Origin: Pseudomonas sp.
GTDB lineage: Bacteria > Pseudomonadota > Gammaproteobacteria > Pseudomonadales > Pseudomonadaceae
Assembly (NCBI RefSeq): GCF_030690725.1
Contig: NZ_JAUYGD010000038.1
Coordinates: 37,940 to 101,939 of the forward strand
Length of the DNA stretch: 64,000 nt
Direction of reading: 5' to 3'
A model generated the notes under the pieces. That model was not told where the DNA came from. It did no database searches and saw only the letters and a list, made by a program, of their open reading frames with translations. Within the stretch, counting starts at the first letter, position 1. Every line of letters begins with the position of its first letter. Shown here one piece after another: positions 27,912 through 36,378 of the stretch. The position numbers and the translations under genes are program-made.

Positions 27912-28817
27912 CTAGAGCTGCGGTTCGTTGCTGATGCCGTGTGGCACATGGCCGGTTGGCACAACCTTGTTGGCTTTTTCGCAGTGGCCGGTTTGGTCAT
28001 CGAAAAACACGTCGGCGCCGAAGGTTTCCAGAATCGCGGCTTTTTCCAGGCCGCCGAGGAAGAAGGATTCATCCAGGCGAATATTCCACTCGCGCAGCGT
28101 ACGAATCACCCGCTCATGAGCCGGCGCCGAGCGCGCGGTCACCAGCGCCGTACGAATCGGGCATTGCTCTTCGGGAAACTCCTGTTGCAGACGGTGCAGG
28201 GCGGCGAGGAACGGCTTGAACGGGCCGCCGCCGAGCAGCTCGCGGGCCGACTGGCGTTCGTGACTCTGGAAGGCTTCCAGGCCGGCCTGCTGATAGACCC
28301 GCTCGGATTCATCGGAAAACAGCACGGCATCGCCGTCGAAGGCAATGCGCAGCTCATTGCTGGCCGCCCGCCGAGCGCCGCCGGAAAGGATGGTCGCCGC
28401 ACCGAAGCCGGCCCGCAGCGCGCTGCGCACATCTTCGGAATGGGTGGAGAGAAACAGATGGCAGCCGAATGCGGCCAGATAAGGGTCGGGGCTGCGCCCG
28501 CCGACAAAAGCCGCGCGGGAGATGCCCAGGCCGTAGTGCTGGATCGAGTTGAATGCGCGCAGGCCGGTGTCGGCGCTATTACGCGAGACCAGAATTACCT
28601 CGACCCGCTGCTGCTTGAGTGCTGTGTTCAGCGCCAGCAGCTTCTCGACCAGGGGAAAGGCATCACCGGGGGCGAGTATCTCGTCCTCATGCTCGATCTG
28701 GTATTGGCGGTAGGCCGCGACGCCCTGGCTTTCATAGATGCGGTGGCTTTCGCTGAGGTCGAACAGCGCCCGCGAGGAGATCGCCAGCACCAGTTTGTCG
28801 CCTAATCCCTTGCTCAT
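27912..28817 (-). CDS. 5'-nucleotidase (cytosolic IA-like family)
   Basis: The 301-residue protein belongs to the NT5C1-like 5'-nucleotidase family. It has the N-terminal ISSRALFDLSESH, VEVILVSRNSADTGLRAFNSIQHYGL, and later GDAVLFSDESERVYQQ and the C-terminal DVFFDDQTGHCEKA with acidic HAD-type residues. It is expected to remove phosphate from nucleoside monophosphates in the cytosol. It follows the reductase gene after 9 bp, so the two are probably in one operon. Confidence 0.86.
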   Translation of the reverse strand: MSKGLGDKLVLAISSRALFDLSESHRIYESQGVAAYRQYQIEHEDEILAPGDAFPLVEKLLALNTALKQQRVEVILVSRNSADTGLRAFNSIQHYGLGISRAAFVGGRSPDPYLAAFGCHLFLSTHSEDVRSALRAGFGAATILSGGARRAASNELRIAFDGDAVLFSDESERVYQQAGLEAFQSHERQSARELLGGGPFKPFLAALHRLQQEFPEEQCPIRTALVTARSAPAHERVIRTLREWNIRLDESFFLGGLEKAAILETFGADVFFDDQTGHCEKANKVVPTGHVPHGISNEPQL

Positions 28818-28826
28818 GGCTGTGTC

Positions 28827-29774
28827 CTATTGCGCGCGTTGTTCGAGAAAACGCAGGGTCTGATAAAGCATCTCGGTGCGCGACATGCCACAGCCGGCCT
28901 GGGCCGCAGCGGCCAACGGCGCGGCATAGATGGCATGCAGTTCCAGTGGGCGCTGCAGGGTGAAGTCGTGGTACATGCTCGGCAGGTAATCCGGCATGCG
29001 GTCGGTGGCCGCCAGTAGCTTGCCGGCAAACCCAGCGGGTAACTGATAGCCACAGGCGCCAGCAGCATCCACCACTTCCTGCATGATCGCTTCGATCAGC
29101 GCACGGCTGTCGGCGTTGGCCATCAACGCCGTGGTGGCGCTGTTCAGCAGCACGGCCAGACCGTTGTAGGGCACGTTCCACACCAGTTTCTGCCAGCGCG
29201 CCTGGTTCAGCTCGGCCATGGCGGTGGAGTCCAGCCCAGCAGCCTGGAACAGAGCGCTGCCTTGTTCGAGGATCTGCTGACGGCTCTCGGCATCGTTCGC
29301 CGGGCCTGAGTGATAGCCCAGGTTGACGCTGCCCAGAGCCTGATGCTCGACCACCCCCGGTGCGCTGCGATGGGCGCAGATATAGCAAAGGCCGCCCAGC
29401 AGGTGCAGCGAGTCCGGCAGCAGCGGGCGCAGCTCGTCTTCTACGGCAAGGCCGTTCTGCATCAGCACCACCTTGGCGCCGGGCGCAGCGGCCTGGCTGA
29501 TCAGCGGGGCGAGTTCGGCGTTGCTGGTGGTTTTGGCGCCGATCAGCAGCCAGTCGCACGGCGGCATATCGGCAACCGATTGGTACGCCTGCACCGGTTG
29601 CAGGTGCAGATTGCCGTGCACGGCGCTATTGACCTGCAGGCCCTGGCTGGCCACTGCGGCGAATTCGCTGCGCAGCAGAAAGTGCACATCAAAGCCAGCG
29701 CGGGCCAGCATCAGGCCATAAAAACCGCCAATCGCGCCGGAGCCGATAATGCCGATACGGGGTGCTGCATTCAT
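28827..29774 (-). CDS. 2-dehydropantoate 2-reductase family protein
   Basis: The 315-residue protein has the N-terminal NADP site IGIIGSGAIGGFYGLMLARAG, the block DWLLIGAKTTSN and the C-terminal ketopantoate reductase helical domain with WQKLVWNVPYNGLAVLL. This is the ApbA/PanE family, which makes pantoate for coenzyme A. Pseudomonas carries several paralogues, so true PanE function is not certain. The start overlaps the stop of the thioredoxin-like gene as TGATG. Confidence 0.85.
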   Translation of the reverse strand: MNAAPRIGIIGSGAIGGFYGLMLARAGFDVHFLLRSEFAAVASQGLQVNSAVHGNLHLQPVQAYQSVADMPPCDWLLIGAKTTSNAELAPLISQAAAPGAKVVLMQNGLAVEDELRPLLPDSLHLLGGLCYICAHRSAPGVVEHQALGSVNLGYHSGPANDAESRQQILEQGSALFQAAGLDSTAMAELNQARWQKLVWNVPYNGLAVLLNSATTALMANADSRALIEAIMQEVVDAAGACGYQLPAGFAGKLLAATDRMPDYLPSMYHDFTLQRPLELHAIYAAPLAAAAQAGCGMSRTEMLYQTLRFLEQRAQ

Positions 29775-30121
29775 CAGGGTAATTCCTCTGCGGGGCGCGA
29801 CAGGGCAGTGTCCAGCGCCTGAGTAAGTTCGGCAGCCTGCAGACGGCTCTGCAAAGCGCCATAAAAATGACCATCGCGTATCACGAATAACGCGGGTAGA
29901 TGAAATACCTCATAACGCGTCACTAAACCGCCACTGTTGGCCGCGTCGACCCAGGCCAGGCGCTGTATCGGCAGGGGCAAATTAGGCAGCTCACGGCGCG
30001 CCCAACGGCAACTGGCACAACCTATGCTGGTAAATATCAGCAGTGAAGTGCCAGGCAAGTCGAGTAGATGGCGATCTGCATCTAAATCGGTCAGTTCCAG
30101 TTCAGTCACTATACTGGCCAA
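29774..30121 (-). CDS. Thioredoxin-like protein with a CASC motif
   Basis: The 115-residue protein has a thioredoxin fold: a strand LLIFTSIGCASCRWARREL with a CxxC pair (CASC), and the cis-proline region EVFHLPALFVIRDG. There is no signal peptide, so it is cytosolic. The CASC pair differs from the CGPC of general thioredoxins, so its partner is unknown. It is the first gene of a three-gene operon with the reductase and nucleotidase, and is divergent from the PilZ gene by only 37 bp. Confidence 0.82.
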   Translation of the reverse strand: MASIVTELELTDLDADRHLLDLPGTSLLIFTSIGCASCRWARRELPNLPLPIQRLAWVDAANSGGLVTRYEVFHLPALFVIRDGHFYGALQSRLQAAELTQALDTALSRPAEELP

Positions 30122-30158
30122 TGTGGTATCAAATTGATGGCATCCGAGGTAGTCATAG

Positions 30159-30578
30159 ATGCGTCACTTTCTGCGTCATCCCAGTGATATGCCGGTTGAA
30201 TTAGTGCTGCGCAAACAGGCATTTGTACCCAAAGAACGGCTCAACAATATCAGCCTCGGCGGTGTGGCTTGCAACTCCAACCGCGCTTTTCGCCGTGGTA
30301 CGGCCATCGAACTGCGTATTCCGCTGTTCGGCGAGCATGCGCGCTATCCGGGCCTGGTGGCCTGGTGCCGCAAGCAGGAGGGTAAATACCTGGTGGGTAT
30401 TGCCTTTGTCGATGAGGACACGCTGTTTCGCGCGCGCATGGTCGAGCAGGTCTGCCAGATTGAGCATTATCGCCACCAGCGCGAGCAGGAACTGGGCTGC
30501 AGCCTGCCGGTCGAGGTGGTGGCGCAGGAGTGGATCAGCCAGCATGCCGCCGAGTTCTCCCGCGCTAGCCTGAATTAG
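30159..30578 (+). CDS. PilZ-domain protein
   Basis: The 139-residue protein starts RHFLRHPSDMPVEL and has NNISLGGVACNSN about 20 residues later. These correspond to the RxxxR and (D/N)xSxxG motifs that bind cyclic di-GMP in PilZ domains. A single PilZ domain fills most of the protein, with a helical C-terminal tail (RARMVEQVCQIEHYRHQREQ). The target process is unknown. It is divergent from the thioredoxin-like gene. Confidence 0.85.
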   Translation: MRHFLRHPSDMPVELVLRKQAFVPKERLNNISLGGVACNSNRAFRRGTAIELRIPLFGEHARYPGLVAWCRKQEGKYLVGIAFVDEDTLFRARMVEQVCQIEHYRHQREQELGCSLPVEVVAQEWISQHAAEFSRASLN

Positions 30579-30735
30579 CCGAATCCTCCCATCGGCGCGG
30601 CTTAAGCCGCCAAGCCCATTGTCGAGCCAGGCCTATACGCGCTAAGGTTCGGCTTCCCCGCTGTGCTCATATTGCTGTGCTCCGCCACACGGGGATCGCT
30701 GGCGGCCGGCACCCGTGACCTGATGACTCTGACTG

Positions 30736-31824
30736 ATGAATAGCACGATGGCTGATTTACCGATTGATGACCTGAACGTTGCCTCCAACGAAACCCTGAT
30801 AACCCCTGCACAGCTCAAGCGTGAGATTCCGCTGACCGATGCTGCGTTGCGCACGGTTGCCAGTGGTCGTGAGGTAATCCGCAATATTCTCGATGGCAAG
30901 GATCATCGCCTGTTCGTGGTGGTTGGGCCGTGCTCGATCCACGATATCAAGGCCGCCCACGAGTATGCCGCGCGCCTCAAAGCGCTGGCTGCCGAGGTAT
31001 CGGACAGTCTGTATCTGGTTATGCGGGTGTATTTCGAGAAGCCGCGTACCACCGTCGGCTGGAAAGGCCTGATCAACGATCCATTTATGGATGACTCGTT
31101 CAAGATTCAGGATGGTCTGCATATCGGTCGTCAGTTGCTGCGTGACCTGGCTGAAATGGGCCTGCCGACTGCCACCGAAGCCCTCGACCCGATCTCCCCG
31201 CAGTACCTGCAGGACCTGATCAGCTGGTCGGCCATCGGCGCACGCACCACCGAATCGCAAACCCACCGCGAAATGGCCTCCGGTCTGTCGTCGTCCGTGG
31301 GCTTTAAAAATGGCACCGACGGCGGCCTGACTGTGGCGATCAACGCCCTGCAGTCGGTCTCCAGCCCGCACCGTTTCCTCGGTATCAACCAGGAAGGTGG
31401 CGTGTCCATCGTCACCACCAAGGGCAATGCCTACGGCCACGTGGTGCTGCGCGGTGGCAACGGCAAGCCGAACTACGATTCGGTGAGTGTTGCCGTTTGT
31501 GAGCAGGAACTGACCAAAGCTGGCATACGCCCGAACATCATGGTCGATTGCAGCCACGCCAACTCCAACAAGGACCCGGCCCTGCAACCTCTGGTGATGG
31601 ACAACGTTGCCAACCAGATTCTGGAAGGCAACCAGTCGATCGTCGGCCTGATGGTGGAAAGCCACCTGGGCTGGGGCAACCAGTCGATTCCCAAGGACCT
31701 CAGCCAGCTCAAGTACGGCGTGTCCATTACCGATGCCTGCATAGACTGGGAAAGCACCGAGAAAACCCTGCGCGGCATGCACGCCAAGCTCAAGGATGTG
31801 CTGCCGAAGCGTCAGCGCGGCTAA
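30736..31824 (+). CDS. 3-deoxy-7-phosphoheptulonate synthase (DAHP synthase, class I)
   Basis: The 362-residue enzyme condenses phosphoenolpyruvate and erythrose-4-phosphate, the first step toward chorismate. It has VVVGPCSIHDIKAAHEYA, the PEP-binding block MRVYFEKPRTTVGWKGL, GARTTESQTHREMASGLS and the metal-binding IMVDCSHANSNKDP. The length and N-terminal extension fit AroF/AroG-type feedback-regulated isozymes, but which amino acid inhibits it is not decided here. Chorismate is also the precursor of the dihydroxybenzoate made by the cluster 7 kb downstream. A strong terminator follows. Confidence 0.93.
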   Translation: MNSTMADLPIDDLNVASNETLITPAQLKREIPLTDAALRTVASGREVIRNILDGKDHRLFVVVGPCSIHDIKAAHEYAARLKALAAEVSDSLYLVMRVYFEKPRTTVGWKGLINDPFMDDSFKIQDGLHIGRQLLRDLAEMGLPTATEALDPISPQYLQDLISWSAIGARTTESQTHREMASGLSSSVGFKNGTDGGLTVAINALQSVSSPHRFLGINQEGGVSIVTTKGNAYGHVVLRGGNGKPNYDSVSVAVCEQELTKAGIRPNIMVDCSHANSNKDPALQPLVMDNVANQILEGNQSIVGLMVESHLGWGNQSIPKDLSQLKYGVSITDACIDWESTEKTLRGMHAKLKDVLPKRQRG

Positions 31825-31840
31825 GTACAGCGGCTGTAAC

Positions 31841-31877
31841 AAAAACGGGCTTATGCGTATGCATAAGCCCGTTTTTT
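31841..31877. terminator. Bidirectional terminator between DAHP synthase and benE genes
   Basis: The stem ACGGGCTTATGC with its complement is flanked by A5 and T6. It separates two convergent genes. Confidence 0.88.
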
Positions 31878-31888
31878 ATACCTGCGAA

Positions 31889-33085
31889 TTACGCGTCCTG
31901 CTTGCCCCAGTTAAGAATCGCTAGGGTCAGCAGGCCCGCGACAATCCCCCAGAACGCCGAGCCCACCGAGAACAGGGTCATGCCTGAGGCGGTCACCAGA
32001 AAGGTGATCAGCGCGGCTTCGCGTTCTTTCGGTTCGCTCATGGCCTGGGTCAGGCCGCCGATGATTGAGGCAAATAGCGCAAGCGCGGCGATGGACAGGA
32101 TCAATGCCTTGGGCAGCGCGGCAAACAGCGCGGCCAGGGTGGCGCCGAAGATACCGGCGATGCCGTAGAACACCCCGCACCAGATGGCCGCCGTGTAGCG
32201 TTTTTTCGGGTCTTCGTGGGCTTCCGGGCCGGCGCAGATCGCTGCGCTGATGGCCGCCATATGGATGCCATGACTACCGAACGGCGCCAGCAGCATCGAC
32301 GTCAGTCCGGTGGTAGTCAGCAGCGGGCTGGCCGGCACGTCATAACCATTGGCGCGCAGTACGGCCATGCCCGGCAGGTTCTGCGAGGCCATGGCGACGA
32401 TAAACAGCGGGATACCAATGCTGATGGCCGCCGCCAGGGAGAAGCTCGGCGTAGTCCATTCCGGCACCGCCAGTTGCAGCTCGAAGTGCTCGAAATTGAG
32501 CAGGCCGAAAATCCCGGCCAGCACGCTGCCGACGATCAACGCTGCCAACACCGCGTAGCGCGGCAGCAGGCGTTTGCCCAGCAGATAAGCGACCAGCATG
32601 GCTACCACCAGTACCGGCTGCTGCTCGGCGGCCACGCAGATTTCCAGGCCGATCTTGAACAGCACGCCGGCCAGCAGCGCGGCGGCGATGGAGGCGGGGA
32701 TACGCCGCATCAGGCGGTCAAAGGTGCCGGTCAGGCCGATCAGCACAATCAGCCCGGAGGCGAAGATATAGGCGCCAATCGCCTCGCTATAGGGCACGCC
32801 GGGCAGGCTGGTTATCAGCAGGGCCGCGCCGGGGGTGGACCAGGCGATCATGATCGGCGCGCGATAGCGCAGCGACAGGCCGATGCAGCAGAGCGCCATG
32901 CCAATCGACAGCGCCCAGATCCACGAGGAAATCTGCCCGTTCGTCAGTCCGGCGGCCTGGCCAGCCTGGAACATCAGCACCAGCGAGCTGGTGTAGCCGG
33001 TGAGCATGGCGATAAACCCGGCGACCACTGCCGAGGTTGATGTGTCGGCCAGCGGCCGTAGGCGGGCTTGCTGTAGGTCGTGCAT
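31889..33085 (-). CDS. BenE family benzoate/proton symporter
   Basis: The 398-residue protein has 12 hydrophobic segments and the BenE family N-terminus with VAGFIAMLTGYTSSLVLMF and YRAPIMIAWSTPGAALL, plus FGSHGIHMAAISAAICAGPEAH in the middle. BenE proteins import benzoate or related aromatic acids, but no ben catabolic genes are nearby, so the substrate is uncertain. It is coupled by TGATG to the upstream LysE-type gene. Confidence 0.88.
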   Translation of the reverse strand: MHDLQQARLRPLADTSTSAVVAGFIAMLTGYTSSLVLMFQAGQAAGLTNGQISSWIWALSIGMALCCIGLSLRYRAPIMIAWSTPGAALLITSLPGVPYSEAIGAYIFASGLIVLIGLTGTFDRLMRRIPASIAAALLAGVLFKIGLEICVAAEQQPVLVVAMLVAYLLGKRLLPRYAVLAALIVGSVLAGIFGLLNFEHFELQLAVPEWTTPSFSLAAAISIGIPLFIVAMASQNLPGMAVLRANGYDVPASPLLTTTGLTSMLLAPFGSHGIHMAAISAAICAGPEAHEDPKKRYTAAIWCGVFYGIAGIFGATLAALFAALPKALILSIAALALFASIIGGLTQAMSEPKEREAALITFLVTASGMTLFSVGSAFWGIVAGLLTLAILNWGKQDA

Positions 33086-33696
33086 CAGAGCAATCCAGTG
33101 TCGGCGAAGATGGGGTACAGCGAGGCTACCAGCAGCAGTGCCATACCGATATTAAACACGCGCAAGGCCCGTGCGTTGCTCAGCCAATTGCGCAGTAGGC
33201 TGCCGGCGACTGTCCACAGGCCGACGCTGGGGCAATTGACCAGGGCGAACAGCGCGGCGATCAGCAGCACATTGACCACGAAGTTTTCCTGCGGGGTGTA
33301 GGTGGTGATGGCGCCGATGGCCATGATCCAGGCTTTCGGATTGACCCACTGAAAGGCTGCGGCCTGGAGGAAGCTGAACGGCTTGCCGGCGGCGTTGCTC
33401 TGGCTGTCCGGCGCACCAGAACCGGCAATCTTCCAGGCCAGGTACAGCAGGTAGGCGGCGCCCAGATAGCGCAGCACGCTATAGAGCAGTGGCACTTGCT
33501 CGAACAGCTGGCCCAAGCCGAGGCCCACCGAGGCCACCAGCAACATAAAGCCCAGGCTGATGCCGAACATATGCGGCAGGCTGCGACGCAGGCCGAAGTT
33601 CACCCCGCTGGCGAGCAGCATCATATTGTTCGGCCCCGGCGTTACCGAGGTGACAAAGGCAAAGGCGATAAAGGCGAGCAGCAGTTCGGTGGTCAT
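33085..33696 (-). CDS. LysE/RhtB family amino-acid exporter
   Basis: The 203-residue protein has six membrane helices and the family signature TSVTPGPNNMMLLASGVNFG at residues 16-35, then AFQWVNPKAWIMAIGAI in the middle. It probably exports amino acids or their analogues. Its stop overlaps the start of benE, so the pair form an operon. A REP-like repeat and the MarR-aminotransferase pair lie upstream. Confidence 0.9.
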   Translation of the reverse strand: MTTELLLAFIAFAFVTSVTPGPNNMMLLASGVNFGLRRSLPHMFGISLGFMLLVASVGLGLGQLFEQVPLLYSVLRYLGAAYLLYLAWKIAGSGAPDSQSNAAGKPFSFLQAAAFQWVNPKAWIMAIGAITTYTPQENFVVNVLLIAALFALVNCPSVGLWTVAGSLLRNWLSNARALRVFNIGMALLLVASLYPIFADTGLL

Positions 33697-33841
33697 GGCG
33701 CAGCACTCAGAGGCAGTGTTGCTCAGCCTAAGGGGCGTGGGGCAAGGCGTCGCGGTACAGCGACGCGGGCAATGGGCGTAACAGTTTGAAAGTGTTTTTG
33801 GATAATACCGGTACAGTTTTGCCGGTGCGGCAGTACAGTCC

Positions 33842-33908
33842 GTAGCCCGGATGCAATCCGGGACCGCTCAAGCGGCCCGACATGCGCCCCGGATTGCATC
33901 CGGGCTAC
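33842..33908. repeat. REP-like palindromic repeat, copy 2
   Basis: GTAGCCCGGATGCAATCCGG and its complement flank a short GC-rich loop. It is the same arm sequence as at 22920-22984. It lies just beyond the 3' end of the marR-family gene. Confidence 0.8.
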
Positions 33909-33926
33909 CCTGGGCTAGGCGTGTTT

Positions 33927-34358
33927 TTAGCGCCCCGCCAACGCCTGGTTGACCTTGAGCCAGCCCTGCACCGCGTCGTCACCTACTTCGCCGAAGGTCC
34001 GCTGTAGCAACCTGGCTTGTTCGCGGCGCAGCGCCTGTTCCAGCTTGGCGCCTTCGGCGGTAAAACCAAGCAGACGTTTGCGCTTGTCGTCTTCGGCGGT
34101 AAGGCTCTGCACCAGGTCCATTTCCAGCAGCTGACGCAGTGGCGTGTTCAGCGCTTGCTTGCTCACATCCAGATAGCCCAACAGCTCTTTTATGCTCAGG
34201 CCTGGGTACTTGGCAATAAAAAACAGGATGCGGTGGTGCACTCGCGACAGGCCACGGCGCGCCAGCATTTCGTCGGCCTTGGCAGTAAATGCCTGGTAGC
34301 CGAAGAAAAAAGCTTCCATGGCGGTCTGCTGGGTGGTTGTGCTCTTGAGGTCAAGCAT
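33927..34358 (-). CDS. MarR family transcriptional regulator
   Basis: I prefer the ATG at 34358 (MLDLKSTTTQQTAMEAF) to an in-frame TTG 51 nt upstream, giving 143 residues. The winged helix has LSRVHHRILFFIAKYPGLS, the recognition helix LDVSKQALNTPLRQLLEM and the wing AEDDKRKRLLGFT. It is divergent from an aminotransferase gene with a 17-bp palindrome between them, which suggests that it controls that gene and itself. Confidence 0.87.
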   Translation of the reverse strand: MLDLKSTTTQQTAMEAFFFGYQAFTAKADEMLARRGLSRVHHRILFFIAKYPGLSIKELLGYLDVSKQALNTPLRQLLEMDLVQSLTAEDDKRKRLLGFTAEGAKLEQALRREQARLLQRTFGEVGDDAVQGWLKVNQALAGR

Positions 34359-34419
34359 TAAGGTCAAGCCTATTGACGTATTCGGGTTGATCGTCGTAGT
34401 TTCAGGCAAACAGAATTTC

Positions 34420-34436
34420 GGTCAAACAGTTTGACC
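34420..34436. promoter_or_regulatory. 17-bp palindrome, probable MarR operator
   Basis: GGTCAAAC-A-GTTTGACC is a perfect inverted repeat in the gap between the divergent MarR and aminotransferase genes. A weaker related pair (GGTCAA ... TTGAC) lies at about 34360-34380, nearer the regulator start. Confidence 0.65.
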
Positions 34437-34469
34437 TATTTTTATTTGCCTTTGCTACCGGTGATATCC

Positions 34470-35627
34470 ATGGCCTTCTCCGAACGTGTTGCCCGCCTGA
34501 AAAGCTCTCTGATCCGTGAAATCCTCGCCGCGGCGCAGCGTCCGGAAGTCATGTCGTTTGCTGGCGGCCTGCCGGCCGAGCCAATGTTGCCGAAGGTCGA
34601 GTGGGCTGACATGCCGGCCAGCATGGGTCAGTACGGTATGAGTGAAGGCGAGCCGGCGCTGCGTGAGGCGATTGCTGCTGAAGCGCGTGCCCTTGGCGTG
34701 CCGTGCGATGCCAGCCAGGTGCTGATTGTCAGCGGTTCGCAGCAGACGCTGGACTTGGCCAGCAAGCTGTTTATCGATCCGGGTACCGAAGTGCTGCTCG
34801 AAGCGCCGACCTACCTCGCTGCGTTGCAAGCCTTCCAGCTGTTCGGTGCCGATTGCATCGCCGTGCCACAGGAAGCCGATGGCCCGCAGATTGATGCCTT
34901 GCGTCAGCGCCTGGAAAACCACAAACCGGCTTTCGCCTACCTGATCCCGACCTTTCAGAATCCCTCGGCGGTGCGCTACAGCGAAGCCAAACGCGACGCC
35001 GTGGCGGCGCTGCTGGACGAGTTTGGCGTGATCCTGATCGAAGACGAACCCTATCGCGAGCTGGTGTTCGACGAAGGCAGCGCCACGCCGATTGTCAGTC
35101 GCCTGCAGAAGGCCAGCTGGATCTACACCGGCACTGTGTCGAAAACCCTGCTGCCGGGCCTGCGCGTTGGCTACCTGATTGCCTCCCCGGATCTATTCCC
35201 CTACCTGCTGCGCCTTAAACAGTCGGCGGACCTGCACACCAACCGCATCGGTCAGTGGCAGGCGCTGCAGTGGCTGGGCAGCGAGAAATATCGCGGTCAC
35301 CTGGCCGAGCTGCGCGACTTCTACCGCATCCGCCGCGATGCCATGCAGGCGGTTCTGGAAGAGCATTTCAGCGACCTGGCCGACTGGCAGATTCCCCAGG
35401 GCGGGCTGTTCTTCTGGCTGACCCTCAAGCAGCCGCTGGACACTCGCACGCTGCTGGCGCCGGCATTGGCGCAGAACGTGGCGTTTATGCCGGGCGAACC
35501 CTTCTTTATCGACCCGGACGCTCATCCGGGCCATTTGCGACTTAACTTCAGCCACGTCGCACCGGAGCGTTTGAGCGAAGGCCTCAAACGCCTGGCCGAG
35601 GTAATCCGTCAGGCGCAAGCAAGCTAG
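34470..35627 (+). CDS. PLP-dependent aminotransferase (MocR-unrelated, 2-aminoadipate type)
   Basis: I start at the ATG at 34470 (MAFSERVARLKSSLIREIL), giving 385 residues. It is a fold-type I aminotransferase: FAGGLPAEPMLP at the N-terminus, IPTFQNPSAVRYS, IEDEPYRELVF, the PLP lysine in YTGTVSKTLLPGLRVGYL and the arginine in LRLNFSHVAPE. The pattern resembles LysN/2-aminoadipate transaminases rather than aspartate transaminases. It is divergent from a MarR gene with a shared palindrome, and is followed after 34 bp by a GST gene. Confidence 0.88.
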   Translation: MAFSERVARLKSSLIREILAAAQRPEVMSFAGGLPAEPMLPKVEWADMPASMGQYGMSEGEPALREAIAAEARALGVPCDASQVLIVSGSQQTLDLASKLFIDPGTEVLLEAPTYLAALQAFQLFGADCIAVPQEADGPQIDALRQRLENHKPAFAYLIPTFQNPSAVRYSEAKRDAVAALLDEFGVILIEDEPYRELVFDEGSATPIVSRLQKASWIYTGTVSKTLLPGLRVGYLIASPDLFPYLLRLKQSADLHTNRIGQWQALQWLGSEKYRGHLAELRDFYRIRRDAMQAVLEEHFSDLADWQIPQGGLFFWLTLKQPLDTRTLLAPALAQNVAFMPGEPFFIDPDAHPGHLRLNFSHVAPERLSEGLKRLAEVIRQAQAS

Positions 35628-35661
35628 TCCACGGGTTCAAGCAGCTTAGGAGGAGGGCGAT

Positions 35662-36264
35662 ATGTATAAGGTTTATGGCGATTACCGCTCGGGCAACTGC
35701 TACAAGGTCAAGCTGATGCTGCACCTGCTGGATCAGCCTTATGAGTGGATACCGATTGATATCCTCAAGGGCGAGACCCAGAGCGACGCCTTCCTGGCCA
35801 AGAACCCCAACGGCAAGATCCCGGTGCTGGAGCTGGACGACGGCACCTGTCTGTGGGAGTCCAATGCCATTCTCAACTTCCTCGCCGATGGCAGCGCGTT
35901 TCTGCCCAGCGAGCCGCGCCTGCGCACCCAAGTGCTGCAGTGGCAGTTCTTCGAACAGTACAGCCATGAGCCCTATGTCGCGGTGGCGCGCTTTATCCAG
36001 CTGTACCAGGGCCTGCCAGAAGCGCGCCGCAACGAGTACGAGGAGTGCCATGTGCGCGGTCACAAGGCACTCAAAGTGATGGAAAAGCAGCTGCAGCGCA
36101 CGCCCTATCTGGTTGGCGAGAACTTCTCGATTGCCGATATCGCCCTGTACGCCTACACCCATGTGGCGGATGAGGGCGGCTTCGACCTGGCCCCGTATCC
36201 GGCCATCCGCACCTGGCTGGCGCGGGTTGCCAGCCACCCGCGCTATATCGGCATGCTCGACTGA
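35662..36264 (+). CDS. Glutathione S-transferase family protein
   Basis: The 200-residue protein has an AGGAGG ribosome site. The N-terminal thioredoxin fold has SGNCYKVKLMLHLL, NPNGKIPVLELDDGT and the glutathione-binding block LWESNAILNFLADG. The C-terminal helical domain has YLVGENFSIADIALYAYTH. It follows the aminotransferase gene on the same strand and is probably co-transcribed. The substrate is unknown. Confidence 0.9.
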   Translation: MYKVYGDYRSGNCYKVKLMLHLLDQPYEWIPIDILKGETQSDAFLAKNPNGKIPVLELDDGTCLWESNAILNFLADGSAFLPSEPRLRTQVLQWQFFEQYSHEPYVAVARFIQLYQGLPEARRNEYEECHVRGHKALKVMEKQLQRTPYLVGENFSIADIALYAYTHVADEGGFDLAPYPAIRTWLARVASHPRYIGMLD

Positions 36265-36279
36265 TAGCCGTCGGGTGAA

Positions 36280-36317
36280 CTGAGCGGTGAGAGGCGCTGC
36301 GCTTTCTCACTGCTCAG
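36280..36317. terminator. Long hairpin after the GST gene
   Basis: The arms CTGAGCGGTGAGA and TCTCACTGCTCAG (one mismatch) enclose a 12-bp loop, 16 bp after the stop codon. There is no T tract, so terminator function is only possible. Confidence 0.4.
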
Positions 36318-36378
36318 TCGCCAGCTCGCCGTAAAAAGCACTTATCATTCAACGATCTATCTTCTGGCTGGGTCGCGA

